This document shows, one piece after another, positions 27,301-34,963 of a stretch of 64,000 nt of DNA. The stretch lies in NCBI RefSeq assembly GCF_010093125.1, contig NZ_NMZQ01000003.1:1-64000 (forward strand), in the 5' to 3' direction. Each line of letters begins with the position of its first letter. The first letter of the stretch is position 1. This DNA comes from Veillonella sp. R32. GTDB lineage: Bacteria > Bacillota > Negativicutes > Veillonellales > Veillonellaceae. The notes beneath the pieces were generated by a model, which was not told the origin of the DNA, ran no database searches, and was given only the letters and a program-made list of their open reading frames with translations. Made by a program: the position numbers and the translations under genes.

Positions 27301-27918
27301 AGCACGTTTACGGAATTCTTCAACAGCTTCCATATCTACTAATGGTTTTAATTCTTCGTAGTCAAGAACTTCAATTTTTTGAATTTCATGAGAAGTACGG
27401 AAACCATCAAAGAAGTTGATGAATGGTACGCGTGTTTTAATAGCTGTTAAGTGAGCTACTGGAGCAAGGTCCATAACTTCTTGTACAGAAGCTTCGGAGA
27501 GCATTGCACAACCTGCTGCACGAGCGGCCATAACGTCTTGGTGGTCACCAAAAATGGCTAATGCGTGAGCGGCAAGAGCACGAGCTGCTACATGGAATAC
27601 ACCTGGTAATAATTCACCAGCTACTTTGTACAAGTTTGGAAGCATTAACAATAAACCTTGAGAAGAGGTAAATGTAGTTGTTAAAGCACCTGCTTGTAAG
27701 GAACCGTGTACAGCAGCGGCAGCACCAGCTTCAGACTGCATTTCTACAACCTGTACTTTGTGGCCGAAGATGTTTTTACGGCCAGTGGCAGCCCAGTCAT
27801 CAACGTGTTCTGGCATTGGAGAAGACGGTGTGATTGGATAGATAGCTGCTACTTCGGTAAAACCGTATGCAACGTGAGCTGCGGCCTGGTTGCCGTCCAT
27901 AGTTTTCATTTTACGCAT
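24388..27918 (-). CDS. nifJ: Pyruvate:ferredoxin (flavodoxin) oxidoreductase, single chain
   Basis: Oxidises pyruvate and CoA to acetyl-CoA and CO2 while reducing ferredoxin, the central step of lactate and pyruvate fermentation. The 1176-aa homodimer type is complete. N-terminal domain with YPITPSSPMPEHVDDWA near residue 25; domain III with FWGFGSDGTVGANKSAIK near 425; two 4Fe-4S motifs, CIQCNQCAFVCPHA near 690 and CLGCSNCVNICPSPKG near 745. The thiamine-diphosphate region follows, with ACAGCGETPYARL near 815 and GGDGWAYDIGFGGLDHVLA near 965. The ATG has AAGGAGG 10 nt upstream. A LysR-type gene is divergent, with a long intergenic region and a dyad between them. Confidence 0.97.
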   Translation of the reverse strand: MRKMKTMDGNQAAAHVAYGFTEVAAIYPITPSSPMPEHVDDWAATGRKNIFGHKVQVVEMQSEAGAAAAVHGSLQAGALTTTFTSSQGLLLMLPNLYKVAGELLPGVFHVAARALAAHALAIFGDHQDVMAARAAGCAMLSEASVQEVMDLAPVAHLTAIKTRVPFINFFDGFRTSHEIQKIEVLDYEELKPLVDMEAVEEFRKRALNPDAPVTRGTAENPDIYFQHREASNPFYLEVPNVVEHYMAEINKLTGRNYQLFNYVGAPDATDVIVAMGSSCQVVEETVDYLNKQGRKVGLVKIHLFRPFATDRFVAALPKTVERIAVLDRTKEPGALAEPLFLDVQAALVQNDINAKVYGGRYGLSSKDVIPADIVSVFDNMLADAPKRFFTLGIEDDVTNLSLKRAEGVSITAEGLTGCKFWGFGSDGTVGANKSAIKIIGDYTDMYAQAYFDYDSKKSGGVTMSHLRFGKTPINKPYLVTEPEFIACHRQSYVHEYDLLRGIKKGGTFLLNCTWTPEELEEKLPASLRRTIVEKELNFYIINAAEIAREIGLGGRINMICQAAFFKLTNIIPVDKAIEYLKDSVEKTYGKKGQNVVDMNNAAIDKGVDALVKIDVPASWKDAVDNAAKEEKPGCASCPSYVENICKPVNAQAGYDLPVSTFAGYEDGTLPAGTAAYEKRGAALFVPHWIKENCIQCNQCAFVCPHATIRPVLATAEEVAAGPDNFEAIPALGAKDLQFRIAVSPLDCLGCSNCVNICPSPKGKAIEMRPIDGEMEFAETWDYAVKLPVKANPMKKETVKGSQFETPLLEFSGACAGCGETPYARLITQLFGDRMVIANATGCSSIWGASMPASPYTTNQQGQGPAWGNSLFEDNAEYGYGMFVGAQKVRAQLAETAQVVAEKAAPSLKAAIENWIEGKDQGEGSRERVAELVKELEAAEQTEEVKEILAKKQYLVKRSQWIFGGDGWAYDIGFGGLDHVLASGEDINVFVFDTEVYSNTGGQSSKSTHTAAVAQFAASGKRTKKKDLGMMAMTYGYVYVAQVSMGADKNQLMKAITEAEAYPGPSLIIAYAPCINHGIKGGMGNAQEEQRRAVAAGYWDLYRYNPALKEAGKNPFSLDSKEPTENFRDFLMNEVRYASLKKAAPEMAEELFEKTEKDAIERRKSYVRLQKGFDEVQ

Positions 27919-28033
27919 GTTAAAAAAGCCTCCTTAAGCATTAAGAATGAGTTTTACACTTGCTTACCCTTATTATCTCAGGAACAAATTCCCCCGCACC
28001 TAGCGCATATCTATGTCTTAGCATGTGAATACC

Positions 28034-28058
28034 CTATAGTATATTGAATACACTATAG
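28034..28058. promoter_or_regulatory. Dyad-symmetric operator candidate in the nifJ leader
   Basis: Two 12-nt arms, CTATAGTATATT and AATACACTATAG, match as an inverted repeat at 11 of 12 positions around a single G. It lies about 115-140 bp upstream of nifJ. The neighbouring LysR protein is a natural candidate binder, but this is inference. Confidence 0.45.
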
Positions 28059-28469
28059 GATTTTATACTGCATATAAATTTTTGACATACATATTGGCAA
28101 ATCGCTTCTAAACCGCACTACTTCACGACATAAGCAACAAAGGATGTTAAAATTTAATGCATTCTTTGTCGTATTTTTCGTAAAAGCATTGCCTATCTTG
28201 CAAAAATGTAATAATATAATACTATTAAAACTCTTTTGCATTTGGAGGACCTATTTCATTCCTAAAATAACAAATCGATATAGCCTCATGTCTTAATTAT
28301 ACAATTATAGATTGCATATAGCAACTGAAACAGGCGTATCTAATTTGCTAATTATGAGATAATAACTTGACATTTTTTCATAGGTTCTCAATATTGCGAA
28401 TGCTTTTCAATAAGGTTATTTTTCAACATTTTCGAGCCATCCTTGACAATGCATGAGTCTAACGCATTC

Positions 28470-28498
28470 TTGAAAAGTAGTTTCGAGTTTTTTATATA
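28470..28498 (+). promoter_or_regulatory. Promoter of the LysR-type gene
   Basis: TTGAAA (28470-28475), a 17-nt spacer and TATATA (28493-28498), with the start codon 25 bp further on and GAGGTG 4 nt before it. Assigned from consensus and spacing. Confidence 0.55.
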
Positions 28499-28522
28499 TT
28501 ATTTAACTAGCTGAGGTGTACT

Positions 28523-29452
28523 ATGGATTTTCATCATTTAAAATACTTCGTAGAAGTAGCCGATCAAAAAAGTTTCAGTAAAGCAGCGCGCAACTTGCAC
28601 ATCTCTCAATCCGCTATTAGTCGTACGATTAAAGCCCTAGAAGATGAGTTAGGTGTTGTTTTATTCATGCGTAACGCTAAATCAGTAGAATTAACTGACG
28701 GCGGTACCATCTTCTTAACACACGCGAAACGTGTCGTATTCATGTTTGAACACTTAAAAGTAGATTTTGAGAATGAATTCCGTTTAGAGCAAGGTTCCAT
28801 TTTAATTGGTCTACCACCAATTACCGATGCGCCTATTTTTGCTCAATTATTGGGTGAATTTAAACGAGCTTACCCACAAATCGATTTAGAATTATATGAA
28901 CATGGTTCTAAGAAAATCGAGCTTAGTGTACAAGAAGGTCTTATTGATATTGGTATTATTTGTACAAAACCAAATCCAAAAGAATTTGAATCCTTCTATC
29001 TTACCAGTGACCCTCTCTGCGTTATTTTACCGCGAGATAATCCATTGGCCAAAGAAAAAGAAATTTCTCTGGATATGTTATCAGAAGAATCTTTTGTACT
29101 TCACAAAGATGATTTCAATCTTCATGATGAAGTTGTTAAATCTTGTAAACACGCTGGGTTCCAACCACATATTGTATTTGAAACGAGTCAACGTGACTTA
29201 ATGTTACAAACCGTAGGTGCTCACTTGGCTATCGCCTTATTGCCTAGTCGCCTCTGCCCTACAAAAGGAGAAAACACAAAAGTTGGTACTAGTGTGGTCG
29301 TTCGTCCATTAGTGCGTCCTGAAATTACTCATACCTTATATGTAATTTGGAAAAAAGGTCACTATCTCTCCCATGCGTCTCGCTTATGGTTAGATTTTGT
29401 TACTGCTAAATTACCATTACCAACTGGTTCTATTTCTGTAGAAGGGAAATAA
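28523..29452 (+). CDS. LysR-type transcriptional regulator
   Basis: DNA-binding regulator of the LysR family, 309 aa. The N-terminal winged helix (MDFHHLKYFVEVADQKSFSKAARNLHISQSAISRTIKALEDELG split over residues 1-44) is canonical. Residues about 90-295 form the ligand-binding domain of two alpha/beta lobes (GSILIGLPPITDAPIFAQLL onward). It is transcribed away from nifJ, the arrangement in which LysR proteins commonly control the divergent gene, so a role in pyruvate or redox control is possible but unproven. The ATG has GAGGTG 4 nt upstream. A small membrane protein gene follows after 5 bp. Confidence 0.92.
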   Translation: MDFHHLKYFVEVADQKSFSKAARNLHISQSAISRTIKALEDELGVVLFMRNAKSVELTDGGTIFLTHAKRVVFMFEHLKVDFENEFRLEQGSILIGLPPITDAPIFAQLLGEFKRAYPQIDLELYEHGSKKIELSVQEGLIDIGIICTKPNPKEFESFYLTSDPLCVILPRDNPLAKEKEISLDMLSEESFVLHKDDFNLHDEVVKSCKHAGFQPHIVFETSQRDLMLQTVGAHLAIALLPSRLCPTKGENTKVGTSVVVRPLVRPEITHTLYVIWKKGHYLSHASRLWLDFVTAKLPLPTGSISVEGK

Positions 29453-29457
29453 GTATC

Positions 29458-29931
29458 ATGAGTGAGGAACGCCCTCGCAATTCAGAACATCCCCACGGCC
29501 GTTTTAAGGTCGTAACTACGCTAAAAAAACTTTGTAAACGTACAACGACTTGGCTTTGGTTACTCATCTTTTGCCTAGCCGGTTATATAGCCTATCAGCA
29601 AGCGCAAATTGATGAATTAGCGACTAGAGTTTATGGTCAATACAACATGAGCGATATGGATAGCTTTGACTATCGCATTACGAACTTAGAGCATATTAGT
29701 AACGCTCATGCAGCTCGCTTAAAAGCTGCGGAAAAGGATATATGGTACTTGCAAAAAGAGGCCAACGCCTTCCAGTGGCGCCTTATGCAATTAGAATGGC
29801 TTCACCCTGAGTTAGCAGTACCACAAGCGGCGCCAACGGTGCCTTCTTTAAAGGATTTTGACAGCAATCCTGGTAAAGTACCTTCGCCATTACAACCTGG
29901 CGAAAGTATTTTCAATGAAGAAACACCTTAG
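29458..29931 (+). CDS. Small bitopic membrane protein, unknown function
   Basis: A 157-aa protein I do not recognise. A basic N terminus (about 35 residues) is followed by one membrane helix (WLWLLIFCLAGYIAYQQ, about 38-54). Then comes a probable extracytoplasmic part with a short coiled-coil-like stretch (HISNAHAARLKAAEKDIWYL, about 80-100) and a Pro-rich, acidic tail. The start lies 5 bp after the LysR stop; the ATG overlaps no clear Shine-Dalgarno site apart from the AAGGGAAATAAG region at the end of lysR. It is likely co-transcribed with lysR and ends before a strong terminator. Confidence 0.75.
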   Translation: MSEERPRNSEHPHGRFKVVTTLKKLCKRTTTWLWLLIFCLAGYIAYQQAQIDELATRVYGQYNMSDMDSFDYRITNLEHISNAHAARLKAAEKDIWYLQKEANAFQWRLMQLEWLHPELAVPQAAPTVPSLKDFDSNPGKVPSPLQPGESIFNEETP

Positions 29932-29985
29932 TTTAGTACACCTCACAGCTATGGTGTTGTCTTCATACACAACAATATATAAAAT

Positions 29986-30050
29986 AAAAAGCACTCAACC
30001 AAGTTACGCCTTACCTTATAACGGCTAACTCTCTAGGTTGAGTGTTTTTA
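29986..30050. terminator. Bidirectional terminator between the membrane protein and the 28-aa ORF
   Basis: AAAAAGCACTCAACC (29986-30000) pairs perfectly except at one wobble with GGTTGAGTGTTTTTA (30036-30050), enclosing 35 nt. A- and T-tracts on both sides make it usable for the plus-strand lysR transcript and for the minus-strand small ORF. Confidence 0.75.
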
Positions 30051-30107
30051 TTCCCTTATATATTTTGATTAACCTAACAAGCCCTTGCTAGGGCTCCCCT
30101 CACGACA

Positions 30108-30194
30108 TTAGCGACTAGCCAATATAATCAGGCTCGCAATAATCGCTAATTGCGCCCCTAAGGAGCGCATGATTCTTCCCTTATACACTGCCAT
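30108..30194 (-). CDS. Predicted 28-aa small membrane protein under a Fur-type box
   Basis: Too short for routine gene calling. ATG at 30194, stop TAA at 30108-30110. The ribosome site AAGGAGG (30203-30209) lies 8 nt upstream of the ATG, an excellent match. The product begins MAVYKGRIMRSLG, a basic start, and continues as a hydrophobic helix (AQLAIIASLIILA) with a final Ser-Arg, so it looks like a single-pass small membrane protein. A perfect 7-1-7 Fur box lies 80 bp upstream and a terminator about 60 bp downstream, giving a transcript of roughly 250-280 nt. Function unknown. The RNA could also act as a small regulatory RNA. Confidence 0.6.
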   Translation of the reverse strand: MAVYKGRIMRSLGAQLAIIASLIILASR

Positions 30195-30272
30195 ATACGC
30201 TACCTCCTTGTCCCTAAAATACCTCCTAACTTCACTGTACCTAACTGATATCCATACCGTCTCAATAGTTTG

Positions 30273-30289
30273 TTGATAATAATTATCAA
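30273..30289. promoter_or_regulatory. Perfect Fur-type box (7-1-7)
   Basis: TTGATAAT-A-ATTATCAA is a perfect palindrome whose inner 15 bases match all 14 defined positions of the Fur consensus TGATAATNATTATCA. It overlaps AT-rich promoter-like sequence upstream of the 28-aa ORF on the minus strand; no plus-strand gene starts nearby. Iron or peroxide control is inferred. Confidence 0.75.
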
Positions 30290-30364
30290 TCTTTATTTAT
30301 ATAATATCATAGGCTTTTCATTTTGTAAATTATACGACCTATACATTTTTGTAAACTATTACCA

Positions 30365-30412
30365 CAAAAGGCTGTAAGCGAATCGATAGATCATCGTTCA
30401 CTTACAGCCTTT
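30365..30412 (-). terminator. Terminator downstream of the CitMHS transporter
   Basis: A stem of about 16 bp pairs AAAGGCTGTAAG on the minus strand (near 30401-30412) with CTTACAGCCTTT (near 30366-30377), with a 14-nt loop. It ends in TTTTG. It lies about 110 bp after the transporter stop. Confidence 0.7.
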
Positions 30413-30423
30413 ATAACAGCTTA

Positions 30424-30510
30424 CCTATTAAACTAGAAAGTTTAATTTTAACTATTAAACCTTAATTTTACCTATTAAACTAAAATTTTAACTATTAAAT
30501 CTTAATCGTA
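30424..30510. repeat. AT-rich 20-bp direct repeats after the CitMHS gene
   Basis: Units at 30451-30470, 30471-30490 and 30491-30510 share ACTATTAAACCTTAATTTTA-like sequence with exact 20-bp spacing, and a fourth, longer degenerate copy lies at 30424-30450. They fill most of the space between the transporter stop and its terminator. Confidence 0.7.
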
Positions 30511-30521
30511 ATGAATAAACC

Positions 30522-31850
30522 TTAAATATGGAATAAACCTAACATAGCGCCACAGGCCAAGGAAATCAAGGACATGATGAATAAACGAGGCGCACAGAAT
30601 TTTAATAAATCTTTGATTTCAATACCAGCCAAACCACAAGCTAAGAAAGTAGTAGCTGCATGAGGTGTTACAAGTACACCATAGTTTTTAGAAATCAACA
30701 TCGCCATAGCCATATCGTGTGGATTTACCCCAAAGCGTTCCCCTACACTAATAGCCAATGGTACTAAACCAAAGAAGTAAGAGTCAGTACCAAGTAACAT
30801 ACCAATTGGCACCCCAAGAATACCAAAGATAGTTTGAAGATGACCACCTAAGAAGTCTGGAACTAACGCAATAAGCATAGTGGCCATAGCATCCATCATT
30901 TTAGTACCGCTTAATACACCTAAGAATACACCGGATGCCAATAAAATCATAGGCATAGTTAAGGCTGTATCAGCATGCATTTTAATAGCTTTAGATTGCG
31001 CTTTAGCACCTGGGAAGTTAACAATCAAAGCAATAGCTAAACCAAACATAAAAGCCCCATAGAGCGGAATTTTAGTAAAGCAAAGTAAACCAATAACAAC
31101 TAAAGTTAAAATACCGTTGAACCATAATAATTTAGGGCGTTTCAACGCTTCCAAATCTTCAGACGTTACATTGCCATCAGTTGGTACTAAAGAGGAATCT
31201 AATAAAGCAGCTTCCCCAGTTGGATTTAAGCCAGCACCACGACGTTTTTCAACAATACCCATATAAGCGGCAAATACAAGTAAAATAACTAAGCCTACCC
31301 CTTGTAATGGGATTAATTCTTGCCATAAAGCATTTACATCCGCATTCAAAACAACGCCAGTACGAGCAACTGGACCACCCCATGGTACCAAGTTCATAAT
31401 ACTCATAGCGGCACCAATAATACATACTAAGGTTACGGGGCGCATATGAAGCTTCTTATAAATTGGAAGCATAGCTGGAATTGTAATCAAAAGCGTGGAT
31501 GCTAACGCACCATCCAAATGACCTACAACAGCAATCATAGCGGTAGCAATGGTAACTAACATAATATTATTGCCTGCTTTTTTAGCTAAATAGTTTACTA
31601 ATGGATCAAAAAGGCCTACATCACTCATTAACGAGAAATATACAATGGAGAATACAAATAATACCGCCGTAGACCAAGTCTTGGACACACCTGTTTGAAT
31701 AAATGTAAAAATATCAGATGGGCCAAAGCCAGCAATAACAGCTGCAATAATAGGTACGATAACAAAAATAGGTACAGGATTTGTCTTAGACTGAATTAAT
31801 GCCCAAACGATGATGACAATCATCAATAGGCCAAGAATACCTAATAACAT
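30522..31850 (-). CDS. CitMHS-family citrate/divalent cation:proton symporter
   Basis: Inner-membrane transporter that in characterised relatives imports citrate complexed with Mg2+ or Ca2+. The 442-aa product has about 12 membrane segments. It shows family-typical stretches: KTNPVPIFVIVPIIAAVIAG near residues 22-41, GHLDGALASTLLITIPAMLP near 110-129, and LVPWGGPVARTG near 152-163. ATG with AAGGAG 9 nt upstream. It lies after citF but is separated from it by a terminator, so it has its own promoter. Citrate as substrate is supported by the adjacent citrate lyase genes; related acids are possible. Confidence 0.88.
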   Translation of the reverse strand: MLLGILGLLMIVIIVWALIQSKTNPVPIFVIVPIIAAVIAGFGPSDIFTFIQTGVSKTWSTAVLFVFSIVYFSLMSDVGLFDPLVNYLAKKAGNNIMLVTIATAMIAVVGHLDGALASTLLITIPAMLPIYKKLHMRPVTLVCIIGAAMSIMNLVPWGGPVARTGVVLNADVNALWQELIPLQGVGLVILLVFAAYMGIVEKRRGAGLNPTGEAALLDSSLVPTDGNVTSEDLEALKRPKLLWFNGILTLVVIGLLCFTKIPLYGAFMFGLAIALIVNFPGAKAQSKAIKMHADTALTMPMILLASGVFLGVLSGTKMMDAMATMLIALVPDFLGGHLQTIFGILGVPIGMLLGTDSYFFGLVPLAISVGERFGVNPHDMAMAMLISKNYGVLVTPHAATTFLACGLAGIEIKDLLKFCAPRLFIMSLISLACGAMLGLFHI

Positions 31851-31939
31851 AGAAGAACGCTCCTTTCAAATATACAGATGCTACATAACAAAGGACTCTC
31901 TCTCATTTAGTAAGCCTGCCTATTATTGCGCTATACAAA

Positions 31940-31969
31940 GAAAAAGGGATTGCCGCAACAATCCCTTTT
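31940..31969 (-). terminator. Terminator after citF
   Basis: AAAAGGGATTG on the minus strand (31959-31969) pairs with CAATCCCTTTT (31942-31952) around a 6-nt loop and is followed by TCTTTG. It separates citF from the transporter gene. Confidence 0.8.
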
Positions 31970-32048
31970 CAAAAATACTATTAGCAATTCTAGTCAAGCT
32001 TCGTAACGCAGATTTAATAATTAAATTGTCTTAACTACTTCAGTTTAA

Positions 32049-33602
32049 TTAATCTAATGGTTTACGTACAACGTCGATAATGGTACCATCACGATATTCA
32101 ACGATAGCCACTACATCTTCATCTTTTTCACTTACAGTAATACCTTCTGGTTTACCTACAAGATCAAAGGCTAATTTTTGCAATTCTTCAATTGTGTAAA
32201 TTGGTAAGTTAGAATCTTTGAAACGTTCAATTAAGTCAGTACGACGAGGATTAATAGCAATACCACGTTCTGTTACAATTACGTCAACAGATTCACCTGG
32301 CGTAATAACAGTTTGAACACTATCTAAAATCATTGGCAAACGGCCACGTACTAATGGACAAGTAATAACTGTACATTTAGCACCAGCAGCTGTATCACTA
32401 TGACCGCCAGAAGCACCCATAAGCACCCCATTGGAGTCAGTCATACAGTTAACATTGAAATTAGTATCAATTTCAGTAGCCCCAAGGAACACTACATCAA
32501 GATAGTTAGTCATGTTGTCAGTCCAAGGATCCGCATACATGGATGCGCTCATTTCAATGTGAGCTGGGTTTTTATGTAAAGAAGCAGCTGCTACCGTATC
32601 AAATGTTTGAGTATCATAAATAGCATTGATTAAACCGTCTTCTAACATACCTGCTAAGATACCAGTGGCACCACCAATACCAAAGCCTGCTTTAACACCC
32701 TGTTCTTTAAGTTTTTGACCAATAAATTTAGCCACAGTTAAAGGCGCTCCACCAGCACCAAGCTGGAAGCTGAAACCTTCTTTAATAATGCCTGCTTGAT
32801 CAAGGAATTCAGCAGCCATTTCAGCGATTTTAATCTGTACAGGGTTCTTAGTGAAACCAACGGCCCCAGAAGCAATGCCTTCTGGATCACCAATCGCTTC
32901 TACTTCAACGATGTAATCTACATCTGTTTGAGGTACGGAGTAAGGATATACATAGTCAACCAAGTTGTCAGTAATAGCCACTGTTTTATCAGCATAGTGG
33001 GAATCTACCATAGCATAGCCAAGCGCGCCACAAGCAGATTTACCTTGCATGCCTGTGAAATTACCACGGCGGTCACAAGTAGGCGCACCCATGAAGGCTA
33101 CGTCAATATGCACTTCACCAGCAATGATAGCACGAGCACGGCCACCATGAGAACGAATAACTACAGGGCGTTTTAATACGCCAGGATTCTTCGTTAAGAA
33201 TTTGCCTAGTGCATCACGAAGACCAGACGTTTCAATAGCCGTTACTGTACCGTCTTTAATCATATCGATTAAGAAGTCATGGCAAGGGCTAAGAGAACTG
33301 GAAGCAACAGTAATATCTTTAATACCTTTAGCTTGAATGCGTTCCATAACCATTTTCATAACATAGTCACCATTACGGAAATGATGGTGGAAAGAAACAG
33401 TCATACCATCTTTTAAGCCAGTTTTTTCAATGGCTTCATCGATGGAAGATAATAATTTATCAGCGCCACCTTGATTATATTTAGCAACAGGACGGCCTAC
33501 ACGACGTACTTTAGGCTCAATAGCGAACTCGCCTTGATATACTTCACGACCCGCAAGAGCTGGTAAATCCATTGGAATTTCGCGATTTGCTTTATTTAAC
33601 AT
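32049..33602 (-). CDS. citF: Citrate lyase alpha subunit (citrate:acyl-carrier transferase)
   Basis: Swaps the acetyl group of the carrier for citrate, forming citryl-carrier for the lyase subunit. The start at 33602 (MLNKANREIP) is chosen because the earlier ATG lies in the AAGGAG ribosome site. The 517-aa protein is of usual length and keeps the family motifs SFHHHFRNGD near residues 73-82, IRSHGGRARAI near 145-155, and a glycine-rich GVKAGFGIGGATGILAGML near 300. It overlaps the citDE stop by 11 bp, so it is translationally coupled. citC, citG and citX are not in the window. Confidence 0.93.
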   Translation of the reverse strand: MLNKANREIPMDLPALAGREVYQGEFAIEPKVRRVGRPVAKYNQGGADKLLSSIDEAIEKTGLKDGMTVSFHHHFRNGDYVMKMVMERIQAKGIKDITVASSSLSPCHDFLIDMIKDGTVTAIETSGLRDALGKFLTKNPGVLKRPVVIRSHGGRARAIIAGEVHIDVAFMGAPTCDRRGNFTGMQGKSACGALGYAMVDSHYADKTVAITDNLVDYVYPYSVPQTDVDYIVEVEAIGDPEGIASGAVGFTKNPVQIKIAEMAAEFLDQAGIIKEGFSFQLGAGGAPLTVAKFIGQKLKEQGVKAGFGIGGATGILAGMLEDGLINAIYDTQTFDTVAAASLHKNPAHIEMSASMYADPWTDNMTNYLDVVFLGATEIDTNFNVNCMTDSNGVLMGASGGHSDTAAGAKCTVITCPLVRGRLPMILDSVQTVITPGESVDVIVTERGIAINPRRTDLIERFKDSNLPIYTIEELQKLAFDLVGKPEGITVSEKDEDVVAIVEYRDGTIIDVVRKPLD

Positions 33603-34836
33603 TAATTTCAGCTCCTTCATCTACTTCTACTTTAATACCGGCTGCACGTGCTTTATCTACAATGCGTTGTGCACGAACTACGATAGGACCATCAATCATC
33701 TTACCATCAACAGCAATAACGCCTTTATTGTTTTTCAAAGCATCTGCATAGCTATTCAATACTTTAACGGAATGAGCAATTTCTTTTTCATCTGGTGTAA
33801 ATACTTTATGAGCCAATTTAATCTGGCTTGGATGGATACAAGATTTACCATCAAAGCCAAGTGCTTTAATGTATTGTACTTCTTCTACGAAACCATCTGG
33901 ATCTTTAACGTCGGAGAATACGGTATCTACGCAACGAATACCGGCTTCACGAGCAGCCAATAAGATGGACTGACGAGCAAAAGTCAATTCAACGGCTGGT
34001 TTAGATTTACCAGTACGAAGGTCAGCACGATAATCTTCAGCGCCAAGAGCGATACCTACTACGCGAGGACCATGGCAGATTTCACGCACATTGTAAAGAC
34101 CTTTAACGGATTCAATAGCTACGATAATATTAATGGTACCTTCTTCCCAACCATTCGCTTTTTCTACTTCTTCAATTTTACGAGCTACGATTTCAACTTC
34201 AGATACATCTTCAGTTTTAGGAATACGAATCAAGTTTGGTTTAGCTGGTACGATTACATCCAAGTCATCATAACCATATGGTGTCTGCGTTGGATGGTTA
34301 ATACGTACTACTGTTTCAGAGCGGAAAGTCATGCTTTTTAAAGCTTCCGCTGTCATCAAACGAGCTGTATCTTTTTCTGTTACAGGAATGGAATCTTCAA
34401 TATCAAACATCAAACTATCAGCACCGTGAATGTCTGCACTGTTGATCATTTTAGGTGTATTACCTGGCACAAACATCATGCTACGAGAAATACGAGCTTT
34501 AGCAGCTTCTGATAAAGGTAAGTTTTTAACTTCTACAGGACGAGTTTCGTCATGAGTAACAGCTGGTTTTGGTTCAGAACCACGTTCTAACGCGCCCAAT
34601 ACACGAGCTTTAATAGCATAATCCCAAGCGGCTTTATCGTCGGCAATAACTTTTACCCCATCATAACCAGCTTCTTTTACTGTCTTTACGATTAATTCTT
34701 CGATATGTTTACCATACTGACGTTTTACTTTTGAAGTTAACTCTACTTCAATACCAGCTGCGATTGGTTCTACGGTTACAAGACAATCTTGTTTTTCGTC
34801 AAAACCAGCTGTCGCTGCTTTTACTAATTTGTTCAT
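33592..34836 (-). CDS. citE: Fused citrate lyase acyl-carrier-like (CitD) and lyase (CitE) protein
   Basis: A 414-aa protein. Residues about 1-95 align with the citrate lyase gamma subunit CitD (TVEPIAAGIEVELTSKVKRQ, VIADDKAAWDYAIKARVLGAL), and residues about 115-414 form CitE (SRSMMFVPGNTPKMINSA, LMFDIEDSIPVTEKD, VVRINHPTQTPYGYDDL, GIALGAEDYRADL). Normally these are separate proteins of about 95 and 290 aa. The CitD motif GTLESSD, whose serine carries the prosthetic group, reads GFDEKQD here, so lysine replaces the modified serine. The CitE part keeps its metal and substrate motifs. It cleaves citryl-thioester to oxaloacetate and acetyl-thioester if it acts as CitE does. It precedes citF with an 11-bp overlap. 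Related activity, such as citramalate cleavage, is possible. Confidence 0.88.
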   Translation of the reverse strand: MNKLVKAATAGFDEKQDCLVTVEPIAAGIEVELTSKVKRQYGKHIEELIVKTVKEAGYDGVKVIADDKAAWDYAIKARVLGALERGSEPKPAVTHDETRPVEVKNLPLSEAAKARISRSMMFVPGNTPKMINSADIHGADSLMFDIEDSIPVTEKDTARLMTAEALKSMTFRSETVVRINHPTQTPYGYDDLDVIVPAKPNLIRIPKTEDVSEVEIVARKIEEVEKANGWEEGTINIIVAIESVKGLYNVREICHGPRVVGIALGAEDYRADLRTGKSKPAVELTFARQSILLAAREAGIRCVDTVFSDVKDPDGFVEEVQYIKALGFDGKSCIHPSQIKLAHKVFTPDEKEIAHSVKVLNSYADALKNNKGVIAVDGKMIDGPIVVRAQRIVDKARAAGIKVEVDEGAEINVK

Positions 34837-34963
34837 AGCTTCGCATCCTTTCTCAACGAATCATAGCTAATAAAGTAACTAACACTAAACCTAAAAAGAA
34901 CTAAAATATATAATTTACTAACACTCAAGGGGAGCTAAGCTCCACCTGAGTTAATAACAAAAC

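Larger units (their letters stand above)
27919..28522. other. Divergent regulatory region between nifJ and lysR, no gene
   Basis: About 600 AT-rich bases without a convincing gene. It holds a 25-bp dyad (28034-28058), a LysR promoter (28470-28498), and near 28243-28248 an isolated GGAGG not followed by a usable reading frame. A 62-codon minus-strand frame (28053-28241) has no ribosome site and ordinary AT-rich composition, and I do not accept it. A possible plus-strand promoter, TTGCCT-17-TAATAT, ends near 28219. I could not assign the nifJ promoter with confidence. Confidence 0.5.

Noticed and set aside
28053-28241. 62-codon minus-strand frame upstream of nifJ
   Set aside because: No ribosome site, AT-driven composition and overlap with likely regulatory elements; a real gene is not supported.
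28190-28270. Hidden small gene after the isolated GGAGG near 28243
   Set aside because: No ATG, GTG or TTG at proper distance leads to more than a few codons before a stop.
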